Shown piece by piece: positions 35,170-45,547 of a stretch of DNA of 64,000 nt (its first letter is position 1; each line of letters opens with the position of its first letter). Where the stretch lies: positions 106,560 to 170,559 of the forward strand of contig JBDHUW010000003.1 in assembly GCA_039809345.1 (NCBI GenBank), given 5' to 3'. The notes under the pieces were generated by a model. The model was not told the DNA's origin. It saw only the letters and a program-made list of their open reading frames with translations, and did no database searches. The translations under genes and the position numbers were made by a program. This DNA is from JBDHUW01 sp039809345. Lineage in GTDB: Bacteria > Patescibacteriota > Gracilibacteria > Absconditabacterales > Absconditicoccaceae.

Positions 35170-36393
35170 ATGCAATATATCAAAAAGACATACAATGGAG
35201 TCCAAGTAATATTTGCGCCTATGGCTGACAGCACCTCTATCACTATCGAGATAGTAGTCAAAGCTGGCTCTCTCTATGAGACCAAGGAGACCAACTGATT
35301 GAGCCATTTTTTGGAACATATGTTTTTCAAGTGATGAAAAAAATATACATCACCGAAAGTAGTTGTAGAAACCATCGATCAAATAGGGTGAGAGTTCAAT
35401 GCTTATACAGGAAATGAGTATGCATGATACTATGTAAAATCAGCACCTGAACATATCAATATCGCGATAGATGTTTTGAGTGATATGATGGTCCACTCTA
35501 CATTCCCACCAGAAGAAGTCGAGAAAGAAAAATGAGTAGTGATTCAAGAAATCAAGATGTATGAGGATAGACCTGATGCTAAAGTAATCAATATTCGAAA
35601 TAGGAATTATTTTGGAGACAATAGTTTTGGATGGGAGATCATTTGACCTGAAAGCAATGTCCTTGGATTCACCCAAGATGATCTTTTCAACCATCAAAAA
35701 CAACTCTACACCAAAGACAACATGCTCATCGTGATCGCATGAAAAGTCAATGATATGGAGGCCATAGGTAGTATGATTGGAGATCTATTTGCTCAACTCC
35801 CTGAAACTTATACTGGGACACTCCCCTCGTATACGTGAAATCATCCCAGGGACAAGCGAGATATCGTCTCAAATGGCACTCACCAAAATCATATCGTATT
35901 CGGTGGGCCTTGATTTGCACACGATGCACCTCAGTACTATGCAGCAAAACTATTGGCCAATATAGTATGAGGAACCATGTCCTCTAGGCTCTTCCAAGAA
36001 ATTAGAGAAAAAAGATGATTGTGTTACTATATTGGATGTGGACATCAGTCAGCTCCTACTCACTGAACATTTGTGATCAGAGCTGGGCTTTCAAAGGAAA
36101 ACTATGATGAATGAATTACAGCAATCAAAAAAGAACTTGAAATGATTGCAGATACGTGAATCACAGAAGATGAATTACAAAAAGCTAGATGAAATATTCT
36201 CGGGAAATTACAGATGTGAATAGAAACCTCAGACCAGATGGCAGATTTCATCGGCTCACAACAATTACTGTACTGAAAGATTCTCTCACTAGAGGATATA
36301 CTTGCCGAGTATCAAAAAGTAACATTGTGAGACATCCAAGCTATCAAAAATATGTTACATCCATCAAATTTTTACGGATGTACGATAGATTAA
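35170..36393 (+). CDS. M16 family metallopeptidase (processing-protease type)
   Basis: 407 aa. The inverted zinc motif HFLEH at residues 46-50 (His46, Glu49, His50) and the downstream Glu in EKEKGVVIQEI follow the PqqL/MPP pattern. MSSRLFQEIREKRGLCYYIG is the typical R-E-x-R-G-L-x-Y block of the second half. Probably cytosolic, since there is no signal peptide. It degrades or processes peptides. Zinc ligands intact. Convergent with the GT2 gene, 14 bases between stops. Confidence 0.93.
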
Positions 36394-36407
36394 TACTGAC
36401 TGAAATA

Positions 36408-37253
36408 TTATTTTAAAGAGTCTCTCAATTTTTTGAGATATGAGATTTGCACAGGTGTCAAATTTGCTATTAGAATTCTCTTGATGGGATCTATCGATAT
36501 ACCATATATTCTTTTACAGACAGCTTTCATGAATCATGGATAAGTATTCCCTAACTCGAGTATTATTTTCAAATCATTATAGGGCATTTTATGTCATAAA
36601 GTAGAAGTTAGTCATTGATGTATTCTGTAGTGTAGAGAGTAGTCAGGTAGATTATACAACTTTCAGATCTTTCAAAGCCTTGTGATCAAGTCATAATCCT
36701 CACTCACTTTGAATGATTCTCTATACATTCCAGCTTTCATGATAGCGGCAACTGGTGCACATAGAGATGATTGTTGCATTGGATTCTTAAAATTCATCAC
36801 CTTGCGTATTTCATTGTCTGTAAGTGGCAAATCAACATGTGACAAAATATTGCCAAGTTCATCTGTACGCACATATCTACTTCCTATAGCAGTCAAATTT
36901 TTATCATTCTGAAGTACTCATAATTGTTTTTTAATTTTATCCTCATCAACCCGCTTATCGTCATCATCGATAAATCGCACATATTCTCATCTACTCATAC
37001 GAATTCCAGCATTTCTACTATATGATACTCAATAATTTTTTGCGTTATGAACTATCTCTATTCTCGGATCAAGCTTCAATAAAGTATTTACCTCTTCTCT
37101 ATACTCTTCATTTGGATTGTCATTTACTATTATAATTTGTTGATTAGTATAGGTTTGGCATAAAACTGAAAAAAGTGCTACCTGCAAGTATGGGAATCTA
37201 TTATATGTTGTAATAATTGTCGTTGCCTTAGCGTTATTGTGCAAAATGCCCAT
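36408..37253 (-). CDS. GT2 family glycosyltransferase
   Basis: 281 aa. ATTIITTYNRFPYLQVAL, IIIVNDNPNEEY, RFIDDDDKR (the metal-binding DxD) and SEDYDLITRLW are GT2 signatures. GVSYSRNAGIRMSRGEYV is the conserved loop before DxD. Acceptor unknown. Isolated from the large glycan operon. Cassette 2 lies just upstream on the other strand. Confidence 0.9.
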
Positions 37254-37279
37254 ACGATTATTGTAAATAATAAATAAAT

Positions 37280-37310
37280 ATTGTCAATATAAACTATTGC
37301 TATTGACAAT
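37280..37310. repeat. 10-base inverted repeat at cassette 2 edge
   Basis: ATTGTCAATA at 37280-37289 and its exact reverse complement TATTGACAAT at 37301-37310, 11 bases apart. The right arm contains the -35 TTGACA, so it could be an operator; it could also mark the insertion end. Confidence 0.6.
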
Positions 37311-37330
37311 AAACGATAAAAAGGTATTAT
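37303..37330 (+). promoter_or_regulatory. Cassette 2 promoter
   Basis: TTGACA at 37303-37308, a 16-base spacer, TATTAT at 37325-37330. The ATG follows only 14 bases later, so the transcript would be nearly leaderless. Confidence 0.65.
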
Positions 37331-37344
37331 GTGTGCCTAAAGCA

Positions 37345-37764
37345 ATGCATATGAAGCTTATCAAAAAAATTTGGATGGGAATTATCCATCAAGATCACAA
37401 GCCCGTAGGGCAGGTTCTCGAAAAAATAAAAAGGCTGCTGGATGAAAATCCAGAAATTGCTAAGCCCAAATCCCATGGGAGGCTGGGGCATGGTCTGCTC
37501 GCTGTGGTAGGCAGAGGACCATTTTATAAAAAAATTTCGGGAAATAGCAAAATTGTAATTGAGAGCGGAAGTGGAGATGAAGTCCACATTCTACCGAACT
37601 GCATCATTTACAAATTTAGGGCTTATAACCGAGATGGCTATAAGCATAGATGCAAAATTATCATCGGTGAAGATGGCTCACTCTCCTATGATGAGGAGAG
37701 AAGTAACATCACTCCCCACCGGCTCCTTCAAACACTCATCTATTACTGTGAGCAGTTAAGGTGA
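37345..37764 (+). CDS. Cassette 2: hypothetical protein ending on TGA
   Basis: 139 aa with standard-code stop TGA at 37762-37764. Thirteen glycines, all GGN. Basic and soluble; contains IAKPKSHGRLGHGLLAVVGR and IIIGEDGSLSYDEE. No family recognised. A terminator hairpin starts 21 bases after the TGA, so TGA is the stop the donor used. In this host UGA should be read as Gly and translation would run through the hairpin for about 78 more residues, to a TAA lying antisense to the TraD-like gene. Start at 37345 or 37351 follows a clean promoter. Confidence 0.75.
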   Translation: MHMKLIKKIWMGIIHQDHKPVGQVLEKIKRLLDENPEIAKPKSHGRLGHGLLAVVGRGPFYKKISGNSKIVIESGSGDEVHILPNCIIYKFRAYNRDGYKHRCKIIIGEDGSLSYDEERSNITPHRLLQTLIYYCEQLR

Positions 37765-37785
37765 GTATGTTCCAAAGAATGCATT

Positions 37786-37815
37786 AAGGCAGCTATATTA
37801 GCTAGCCTTTTTTTA
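37786..37815 (+). terminator. Cassette 2 terminator
   Basis: AAGGC-AGCTA pairs with TAGCT-A-GCCTT with one bulged A and a 3-base loop, then seven T. The T run runs into the TTA that is the stop codon of the convergent TraD-like gene. Confidence 0.85.
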
Positions 37816-40500
37816 TTGTCACCAAACTATTTTCTTTTCTCAATTTATCTCTTTGAATTCGTTAGCTTTTACACGGATTTTGTCTCAGATGTTGTAAACA
37901 TCTTTCCAAGAAATTCCATCTGGTACATTGATTGTATTTTTGTGAAGCAAGCCTTCTACTCACCTTACAGTCACAAAAAGTCCATAATTATATTTTAACT
38001 TTACAATACCATCATACCACTCACCTATTTTCACATCTGCAATAGTGAAGGTGATTTTTGCTGTCGACAATGGGATTCAGACTGCGTTTACTGCCGGTGA
38101 TATATATTGTGAAGACTCTGGTACAGATATGGTTGGTTGAGTAGGTATGCTTGGTGATGCATCATCCATTTTCATAGCTTTCTCCATTGCTTTTTCTACT
38201 GGCGAGAAAGACTTGTTTGATCGTATCTTAATTAGCTCTTCTAGTTTATCACGATCCATAGCATAGCGTTGGCGTGACTGTTGGCGGATCTTATCCTTGA
38301 TTTCTGCTGATTGTTCTGGCTGTCAAAGTGGAATAGTAGACATACTAAATGGATCGGACATGATACCGTCTATCATCAAACGAATATACGCACGGAACTT
38401 TGGAATTGAAATAAGGTCATTTGGCGTCAACACGCCTTTGAATTGTTGAGCAAGTACTACTGCATCATCATATCATATATTGAATGAAACCATCGATCAT
38501 ACGTTACCAAAAATAGCATCACGAATTGTTTCATTCAATTGAGATGTATATTGATTTGCGACAATCAATGCCAAACGATACTTGCGCGCTTCAGAAAGAA
38601 TCACAGCAAATGAGTCAGTTGCAAAGTTTTGAAACTCATCAATATGGAGATAAAACGGACGACGGTCTTTTTCTGGTATATCAGTACGCGACATAGCATC
38701 AATTTGTAACTTGGTCACGATAAATGATCCAATCATTTCTGTATTATCTTCTCAGATTCTCCCCTTCGCAAGATTTACCAAAAGAATTTTCCCTTCATCC
38801 ATTACCTTGCGCATATTCAACTTAGACATCGGTTGTCCAAAGACATTACGCACAATCGGTGATGAAAGAAATTGTCATACCTTGTTGGTAATCGGAGCAA
38901 TTGCTTCATTTCTTTGTGTATCTGACCATTTATCAAATTCTGTACGCCAAAATTTCAACACGATTGGATCTTTTACATTTTCAAGCACCTCTTCACGGAA
39001 GTTCTTATCCGTCAGAACACGCATGATATGCATGATAGTTGCATTCGGATATTCAACAACTGACAACATTACATTACGCAACACATATTCCAAACGTGGC
39101 CCCCAGCTCGTTCCAAACAGCTTCTTGAATGTAGCAACGACTCAAGATACGATTAAGTTCTTCTCATCCTCAGTATTGTACTGCAAGAGATTGAATCCAA
39201 TCGGATTACTCGTATCTCACACATCAAAGAGGATCACATCATTGGTACGTCGACTTGGTACATGCTCCAAAACAGTTTCTACGAGATCTCCATGAGGATC
39301 AATCAAGCAGAGTCACTTATTGGTATACATGTGAGATTTTATAATATTTGAGAGAAATGTAGACTTTCCTGTCCCCGTCTTTCATACAATATACAAATGA
39401 CGGAATGAGTCCTCATCTTTGATCCCAAAACGGATCTCCTGTCCTCTATAATCAGTTTTTCCCAAAAGCGTCATAGAGTTTTTTTCCTCCCTTGCTGGCA
39501 ATGGCAATGATGGTGGATATGATAATTTTCTATACACCGAATAGTCCAACACATTGATAAAATAATCCTTTGTCGGGATATGGAAAAAGTTACATGCTTG
39601 CGAGAGTGTCATCTTAGTCTTTGCTTTTTCTAGTGAAAGCACCACAGATCACTTGTGGAGAAACTTAGAAAACAACGCCTTACTCGTGATCTTCATAGAT
39701 TCAGCCTGTGATGGATGAGCTCATTCATAACTGATACCAATTGCTACCATAGCTTTGAGCACATCTTCCGGCTTTTCTTCTTTCTCCTCTTCTTTTTTCT
39801 CCTCCTTTTTATTCAATAATGCTTTGATGATTGCTCCTAATTTATCAAAGAATATATCCCATCCGCTCTTTTCTGTTTTGAATGAATATGTAAATGAGAA
39901 TGATACTCTTTGTGTTTGATCGATTGTATCAAACACCCCAAAAATATCTTTGAGTGGATCCAAATATTTTCATTCTCTCATAAAATCTTTGTCTACCGTC
40001 AATATATCTTTTTCTCAGAATGAAACTCGGTATTGTGGCTTTGGCAAAACAAATTGTTCTTTCACCAATTCAGAAGTAGAAAAATTCGCATAAAATACAT
40101 TTTCAAAGTATAATGCAATATTGTTTGGCATGATCGCATACATTGCGATATTTCATCTATTCCCTGTGATGATGTAGTCTATAGATTGCGATACATCCGC
40201 AAAACTCTTCAAGAAAGATTGCCGGTATGCTGTGCTATTTTCATTGTCCTTGAATGGTCTGATGCGGTATATAGTTTTGTCTGACTGTATAATCTCCTGA
40301 ACTATAGGAGCTGGAGTGTTTTGTGCAGGAACCACTACTGGAACTACTGGACTAGGTGGCAACTGATTGCTTCCATCTGGCTGTGCAGAAATTGTTTGTG
40401 CAGTAATTTTCCTCACAACTCGTTTTCAAATATATTCAGCTACATTCAATATAAGGTCTGCAGGTGATTTCATATGGGTCGGTTTAGCTACACTATACAT
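37813..40500 (-). CDS. TraD/VirD4-like DNA-translocation ATPase with C-terminal S1 domain
   Basis: 895 aa. A variable N-terminal half includes a KKEEKKEEEKEEKPED linker near residue 265. The motor domain follows: Walker A VGKTGTGKSTF near residue 370, LCLIDPHGDLVE after it, Walker B LHIDEFQNFA with nearby LIVANQY. These match the TraD/TraG 'TraM recognition' ATPases that feed DNA into type IV secretion channels. The last ~75 residues are an S1 RNA-binding fold (VKIGEWYDGIVKLKYNYGLF, VEGLLHKNT). No other T4SS gene is visible. Native code (many TGA glycines). Standard-code cassettes flank it on both sides. Confidence 0.85.
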
Positions 40501-40620
40501 TTCATAGTTAGAAACTACATACTTAGTATATAGAAAACAACCCCAAAACACAAACATCATGTGAGAAAGTTATATTTTGCATATATTTTATGGGGAAAGG
40601 CAAGACAAAGTGCATGAGAT

Positions 40621-40647
40621 AAAAAAATGGGGCGCAAAGACCGCCCC
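40621..40647 (-). terminator. Cassette 3 terminator
   Basis: GGGGCG/CGCCCC stem with a 7-base loop, then ATTTTTTTAT on the minus strand, 13 bases after the cassette 3 stop. Confidence 0.92.
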
Positions 40648-40659
40648 AACGTGAATGAT

Positions 40660-41190
40660 TTAGCCATGCTTTTTGACAAACTCTTTTGCAGCATAGAATT
40701 TGTCATAAGCATCTCCCTTTAAGGATTTTAGTTTACTCCGAAGGTATGATAGTAGCTCATCCTTCTCGATGAGCTCATGCCTCTTTAGAAATTCCACAGA
40801 CGATTTGATCGCCTTGGCCTTCCATTTGGCAAACTCCCTCTCTGTCTTACCAGAGTGAGGTCGCGCTTCGGAGTTGTCATATTCGATTTTAAATCGAGTA
40901 TGTGCCATTCGAGGGTTATACAAAGGCAGCTCCTCCTCTGTGTATTTTCTTGACTCTACTTCGGGCTCAGGGAAAATAGCTTGAAACCCTTTTGCCTTGA
41001 AGGTAGCCCCCTCGTGATGACCGAAGGTGTAATATACCCAGAAGACCTTATTTTTGTTTTTTTTAGACCTCACATACATTCCCTCTCGGATAGTGCGAGG
41101 ATCCATCGCTTTGGATGGTAATGTAATCGCTCTCCCCTCAGCGATTATTTGCACTGGAGCTAAGGGTGTAGTTTTTATATTTTTTTTCAT
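40660..41190 (-). CDS. Cassette 3: basic hypothetical protein in standard code
   Basis: 176 aa, no family recognised. Lys/Arg/Glu-rich and soluble: MYVRSKKNKNKVFWVYYTFG, then EREFAKWKAKAIKSSVEFL and a helical C-terminus. Eight glycines, all GGN. Stop TAA. Its promoter begins in the last codons of queA and its own strong hairpin ends it, so it is an independent unit set between queA and the TraD-like gene on the same strand. Codon choice and G+C differ from both neighbours. Probably a recent import. Confidence 0.75.
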   Translation of the reverse strand: MKKNIKTTPLAPVQIIAEGRAITLPSKAMDPRTIREGMYVRSKKNKNKVFWVYYTFGHHEGATFKAKGFQAIFPEPEVESRKYTEEELPLYNPRMAHTRFKIEYDNSEARPHSGKTEREFAKWKAKAIKSSVEFLKRHELIEKDELLSYLRSKLKSLKGDAYDKFYAAKEFVKKHG

Positions 41191-41213
41191 AACCGTTTGT
41201 TTTAGTTACTGTT

Positions 41214-41241
41214 TCTATACCAATCAGAAACTTTAATGCAA
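41214..41241 (-). promoter_or_regulatory. Cassette 3 promoter
   Basis: Minus-strand TTGCAT (41236-41241, inside the last queA codons), 16-base spacer, TATAGA (41214-41219), 23 bases before the ATG. Confidence 0.6.
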
Positions 41242-42387
41242 CAGCAAACTTGCATCTCCAAAACTATAAAACCTATACTCGTGCTGGATTGCATGGGCAT
41301 ATACCGATTTCATTTGGTCAAATCATATGAATGATGCAACCAACATAAGCAATGTAGACTGTGGCAAATGGAAATTGGTCATGAGTCCATCGACTATCTT
41401 CCATATGAATCATGGGTAGATGAAAATACGTGTTTTGACTGAAATTGTGGTAGGATTCAAGTAATGTATGGTATCAATATACTGTTTGTCATTTTCTTCT
41501 TGTGAGAGATTTTGCACAAGAGTATTCCAAAAATGATTTGTATGTTCATCCATCTGTAGTCATCATGCAGCCCAGATATATGGTAATGTTTCAAGCAGTC
41601 TTGCCATAGTAGTTCATATTGCAATGACTCTTTTGCCATTGCGTTTCTGATTTGCAAGAGATGAAAACACTGATGTTTCTATCACTATCGTCTCCTCATG
41701 GATTGCATACGCACGTATATCTTCAGTATCAACCGGCTTGAATGTTCAGAGCCCGACATGGAGTGTCGTATACTGTATCTCTACTCCCTTTTCTACAAGA
41801 GCCTTGAGTATGTTTTCTGTGAGATGCAAAGAAGCAGTAGGAGCTGCCACAGATCAATCATGCTTTGCAAAAACTGTTTGGTATTTTTTTTCTGTTTCAG
41901 CAGAAGTTGGGATATACGGTGGAAGTGGCATTTTTCAATAGAGATTCAATAATTCATCTACACTGATTCAAGTCAACTTTAAAATGACTCCCTTGCTGGT
42001 AAGAGAGGTGATTTCAGCATATATTTCATCTTGGATAAATATCTTGGTGCCTGGGCGATTTCTCTTCAGTAGCTGAATCAGACACTCGCATTCTTGCTCT
42101 CCATGCTTTTCTAGAAAAAATATTTCTGCATATGGAAGAATCACTTTCCTACCATGTTTGGTGGTCACAGTACAACCATACAGTGGGACTCTTGCTTTCA
42201 CTACACGGGTATCATTTGCATAGATGACAAAGTCTTGACCGAGATATGAAGGGAGATCTGCTACTATTTTATCTACAATAGCACCTCATTGAAATACAAG
42301 TAATTTTGCACTCTCTGCAGGTTCTGCAGGCGCATGCGCAATCATTTCGTCTGGTAAAATATAGTTGTAGTCAGATAAATTAAACAT
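41233..42387 (-). CDS. queA: S-adenosylmethionine:tRNA ribosyltransferase-isomerase
   Basis: 384 aa. LPDEMIAHAPAEPAESAKLL is the N-terminal signature (normally 'LIAQ.P...R..sRLL'), with VIYANDTRVVKARV, APTASLHLTENIL and VGLGTFKPV as the conserved core. The C-terminal NFHLPQSTLLMLVASF is diagnostic. QueA builds epoxyqueuosine in tRNA; tgt of the same pathway lies 1.3 kb upstream. The last codons carry the cassette 3 promoter. Confidence 0.95.
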
Positions 42388-42399
42388 TTTACAGATATA

Positions 42400-42424
42400 A
42401 AAAAAAGTGAACTAATGTCCACTT
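42400..42424 (-). terminator. Terminator overlapping the end of hypothetical 42412
   Basis: AGTGGAC/GTTCACT (one wobble) with a 4-base loop, then eight T on the minus strand. The TAG stop lies inside the stem. Confidence 0.75.
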
Positions 42425-42861
42425 GAAACTGGGTCTACTTTGCATTTTCTGATGATCGTAGCACGAATCTTCGCAAAGTCTATGACTTTCATCCTATCGA
42501 TTGATCCATTGCAGAACTCTATGGCCTGGAAAACAAACATTGCCTTAATCTTGGATGCAACCTGTATAATACGAGATTGCGATACTACAATCTTCTTTTT
42601 TGCAAGTGAAGTGGCTCCTCTCTTGGACATATAGTATTCATCAGTCACTTTTGCAGCTATTTGCTTGGTATTTTGATCATCTAGCAGATATATAAACCTC
42701 TTGAAGAGAGATTTATTTGCAAGGAGTTTTTCAAGTTTATATGAATTGATACCACGTACAAAATGAGTAGTTTCATCTAAGAGGAAACCTGCAACATCCC
42801 ATTTTGAAATATAATTAATAAGCTCTTTCTTGAGATTATCAGCTTTTTGCTTTTCAGTCAT
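42412..42861 (-). CDS. Hypothetical soluble helical protein
   Basis: 149 aa, helical and basic (LANKSLFKRFIYLLDDQN, SKIKAMFVFQAIEF). It has about six glycines, all GGN; that is suggestive of the same foreign origin as the cassettes, but the number is too small to tell. Stop TAG inside its own terminator. No clear promoter. Lies between ftsE and queA on the same strand. Function unknown. Confidence 0.6.
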   Translation of the reverse strand: MTEKQKADNLKKELINYISKWDVAGFLLDETTHFVRGINSYKLEKLLANKSLFKRFIYLLDDQNTKQIAAKVTDEYYMSKRGATSLAKKKIVVSQSRIIQVASKIKAMFVFQAIEFCNGSIDRMKVIDFAKIRATIIRKCKVDPVSSGH

Positions 42862-42896
42862 GTGAAATAAACAGTATTGATATAAAGAGGAAGAAC

Positions 42897-43571
42897 TTAT
42901 ATAATCTCAGCTACTCTTACTCATGGCAACCTATGTTGTATATAATCGATCAAATGTTGATCATGGGTGATAAACAATACAGTATGTCATTTTTTGTTAC
43001 ATTCGATTAGCATATCTCCAATCATAATTGTCGCATCTCGATCTAAGTTTCATGTGGGTTCATCAGCAATCAGAAACTGCGGATCTCACACCAATGCACG
43101 CATGACTGCTACTTTCTGCTTTTCTCATCCACTCAAATATGCCGTCTTGGTATTTGCTTTGGGAGCAAAGTCAAACTCCTTGATAATACGAAGTGCCTTC
43201 TCTTTTGCAGTAAGGTCATCAACTCATCATAGTTGCAATGGCATCATGATATTTTCAAGGACAGATCTGGTAGGGAGTAATTTATAATCTTGATAGATTA
43301 CCCCAATACGTCTTCTCAACGCTTGCACTTCCTGTGTACGCAAACGAGCGACATCATCTCATTTTACATACACGCTATGTGAAGGAGGCATGACCTCTCT
43401 CGTCAATAATTTCATAAGCGATGTTTTCCCTGATCAAGATTTTCATACAATGATGCAAAAATCTCATTTAGAAACATGAAAGTCAAACTCATGAAATAAG
43501 ATACGTTGTCATGGATATCACCATGTGAGATTTTCTACACGCACAATTGGATTCAAATCAGTATGAGACAT
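42897..43571 (-). CDS. ftsE: Cell-division ATP-binding protein FtsE
   Basis: 224 aa. Walker A VGKSGSGKTSL (two Gly are TGA) near residue 43, Q-loop IGVIYQDYKLLPTRSVLENI, signature LSGGEKQKVAVMRAL and Walker B FLIADEPTGNLD. The YQDYKLL form of the Q-loop is typical of FtsE. It powers FtsX (21002-21931 in this window) to control wall hydrolases at the septum. Here it is not next to ftsX. Confidence 0.92.
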
Positions 43572-43631
43572 ATGTGTTTTCTATTCATCTAAATATAACT
43601 CTTCTAGTATATCAAGAATTCATCAATCTAC

Positions 43632-43682
43632 AAAAAAATGGATATGAATCAGTCTTATACAAGAACAATTTATATCCATTTT
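43632..43682 (-). terminator. Terminator after tgt
   Basis: AATGGATAT/ATATCCATT stem with a long 26-base loop and seven T on the minus strand, about 33 bases after the tgt stop. Long loop makes it less sure. Confidence 0.6.
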
Positions 43683-43714
43683 GAAAGTAGTTGATACTAT
43701 ACAAGACTTATCGC

Positions 43715-44827
43715 CTATTTATGATGTAATATGTCTTCTCTCATTGTTTGTACTAATCTATGCAGATGCATGATATTGTGGAGAGAAAGCAAGACCCCAC
43801 CTAGTATTTCGTTTTCTTTTATCAAATGGTGCAGGTATGCTTTCGTGTAATTTTTTGATACAAATGAGTCTGAATCATCCAACGGAGAAAAGTCATTTTT
43901 GTATTGAGCATTTTTTAATTTGAGATTTCACTGCGATGTCATAGCTACTCCGTGTCTTCACAATCTAGTAGGCAATACACAATCAAACATGTCAAATCAA
44001 GCAAGGATGGCTTCGCGAATAGATTCAGGAGTTCCGATTCACATGATATATCTTGGCTTATCTTGAGGTAACTTTGGTCATATAAAGTGCATTACACGAC
44101 AAATATCCTCATAGCTTTCTCACACACTTACACCTCACACAGCTATACCATCATGCGCATAAGGCAACAAAGCTGCTAGTGATTCCTCACGTAGATCTTC
44201 ATAGGTTCATCATTGTACAATTGGGAAAAGCACTCACTTTGTCTGTTCATATTTTGGCATCAAATGCTCGTATTGGCGTCTCGCCCACTCATGAGTAGTT
44301 TTCATCTGATAGTAATATTTCTTTTGTGTGATTCATGCTGGTGAACATACATCAAGCATCATCATGATATCAGATCACAATGCAATCTGTGTGTCCAATG
44401 TACCTTCTGGAGAGAAAAAATGCTGAGATCAATCATATGGAGAACGGAATTTCACTCCATCTGGCATGAGCTTTGCAAGTGGCTTACCTGATTTTCATTT
44501 CGCCAATGAAAAAGCTTGGAATCCACCAGAATCAGTCAAGATGAGTTGGTTTCGATTTTCAAATGTATGAATACCTCATGCTTGCTGTACTATATCTGCA
44601 CCTGGATGCAAAAAAAGATGAAAGGTATTTGCTAGGATTAGATTTATCGGTGGCAAATCTCATATATACTTCGGATCACGAAGGAGATCAAGTATCAGTC
44701 ACTTTATAGTAGCCTTGGTTCAAACAGGCATAAAAACTGGTGTCTGTACTGTGACACCATTTAATGTAAACTCACCTGCTCTTGCATTTCCCTTGGTAGC
44801 AAGGACCTTGAACTGTAATTTTTTCAT
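43715..44827 (-). CDS. tgt: tRNA-guanine transglycosylase with lost zinc cysteines
   Basis: 370 aa. TPVFMPVGTKATIKGL, LTDSGGFQAFSL and FDCVLPTRLGRHGVAM identify Tgt, with the catalytic Asp in place. The C-terminal zinc site, normally C-x-C-x2-C plus His, reads S-D-S-F-V-S (residues 319-324) with His350 kept in LLSLHNIM, so all three cysteines are Ser. It exchanges guanine-34 of tRNA for a queuine precursor. The start overlaps the small upstream gene (TAATG). Confidence 0.93.
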
Positions 44828-45045
44828 TATCATTTTCTTCTATCTATGATTTCTTTTTCTCGCTTTTCTACTTCTACTGAGATTTGATTTCATGAGACCT
44901 TGGGCAATCCTCATCCTCCACTAGATTCCTTGGTAGGAGTAGAAGTCAGCACTGAACCCATGTTTTTCGAAAGTTCATCGGTCCCTGTCTTCCAGATATC
45001 TTTGAAAACTCCCATTATATCTTTTGCATTTTTATCGTCTGCCAT
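44827..45045 (-). CDS. Small acidic/basic protein upstream of tgt
   Basis: 72 aa: KDIMGVFKDIWKTGTDELS, a SSGGGGLPK linker (two of the glycines TGA) and a charged C-terminal helix SVEVEKREKEIIDRRKG. Its TAA overlaps the tgt ATG, so translation is coupled. Too short to classify. Confidence 0.6.
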
Positions 45046-45050
45046 CCAAA

Positions 45051-45491
45051 TTATACAGTAACTAAAAGTCTATCTGTCGTGAATATGTATATTTTTACTT
45101 TGCCTTTGATGTTGTACTTTTGCTTGATAAGGAACAATGCGTGCTTCGCATCAGCCACTCATTTTGTTCATGGCAAAATCATCCCACTATTCCCCTTATC
45201 ATCAACTAATGCAAACCCATACATCTTTGGCGTAATCATAGGTATTTTGCCAATATTTGTTTCCTCATACAGCGTAGTGACTACGTCCAATGTCAGTAGC
45301 TTGATGCCTTTGGTCTTTTCGACATAGGTTGTATAAAGTTCTTGTATCGTCTCTTCCAATTTTTTGTCTGTCTCTACAATTCCATCCGAAAAAAGTAATT
45401 TTCACGCATCATCAAATCAAGAGACAACCAATCATTTTGTATCACGCAATTTATACTTTTTTTCTATTGTTTGTTTAATTTGTTCCAGCAT
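45051..45491 (-). CDS. Hypothetical soluble protein
   Basis: 146 aa. MLEQIKQTIEKKYKLRDTKW, VVSFDDAGKLLFSDGIVET, then GIKLLTLDVVTTLYEETNIG and GNSGMILPGTKGVADAKHAL, where two glycines are TGA. A compact alpha/beta fold is likely; no family recognised. Five bases upstream of the small gene before tgt, so probably one operon. Confidence 0.65.
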
Positions 45492-45547
45492 GCTACTAAA
45501 ATAATGATTTGTATTGTATTTCCTAGAGGAAAATATATGAAATTGCA

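Noticed and set aside
42412..42861. Fifth standard-code cassette
   Set aside because: It lacks TGA glycines and has a terminator, but has only about six Gly, ends on TAG and shows no promoter, so foreign origin is not supported.
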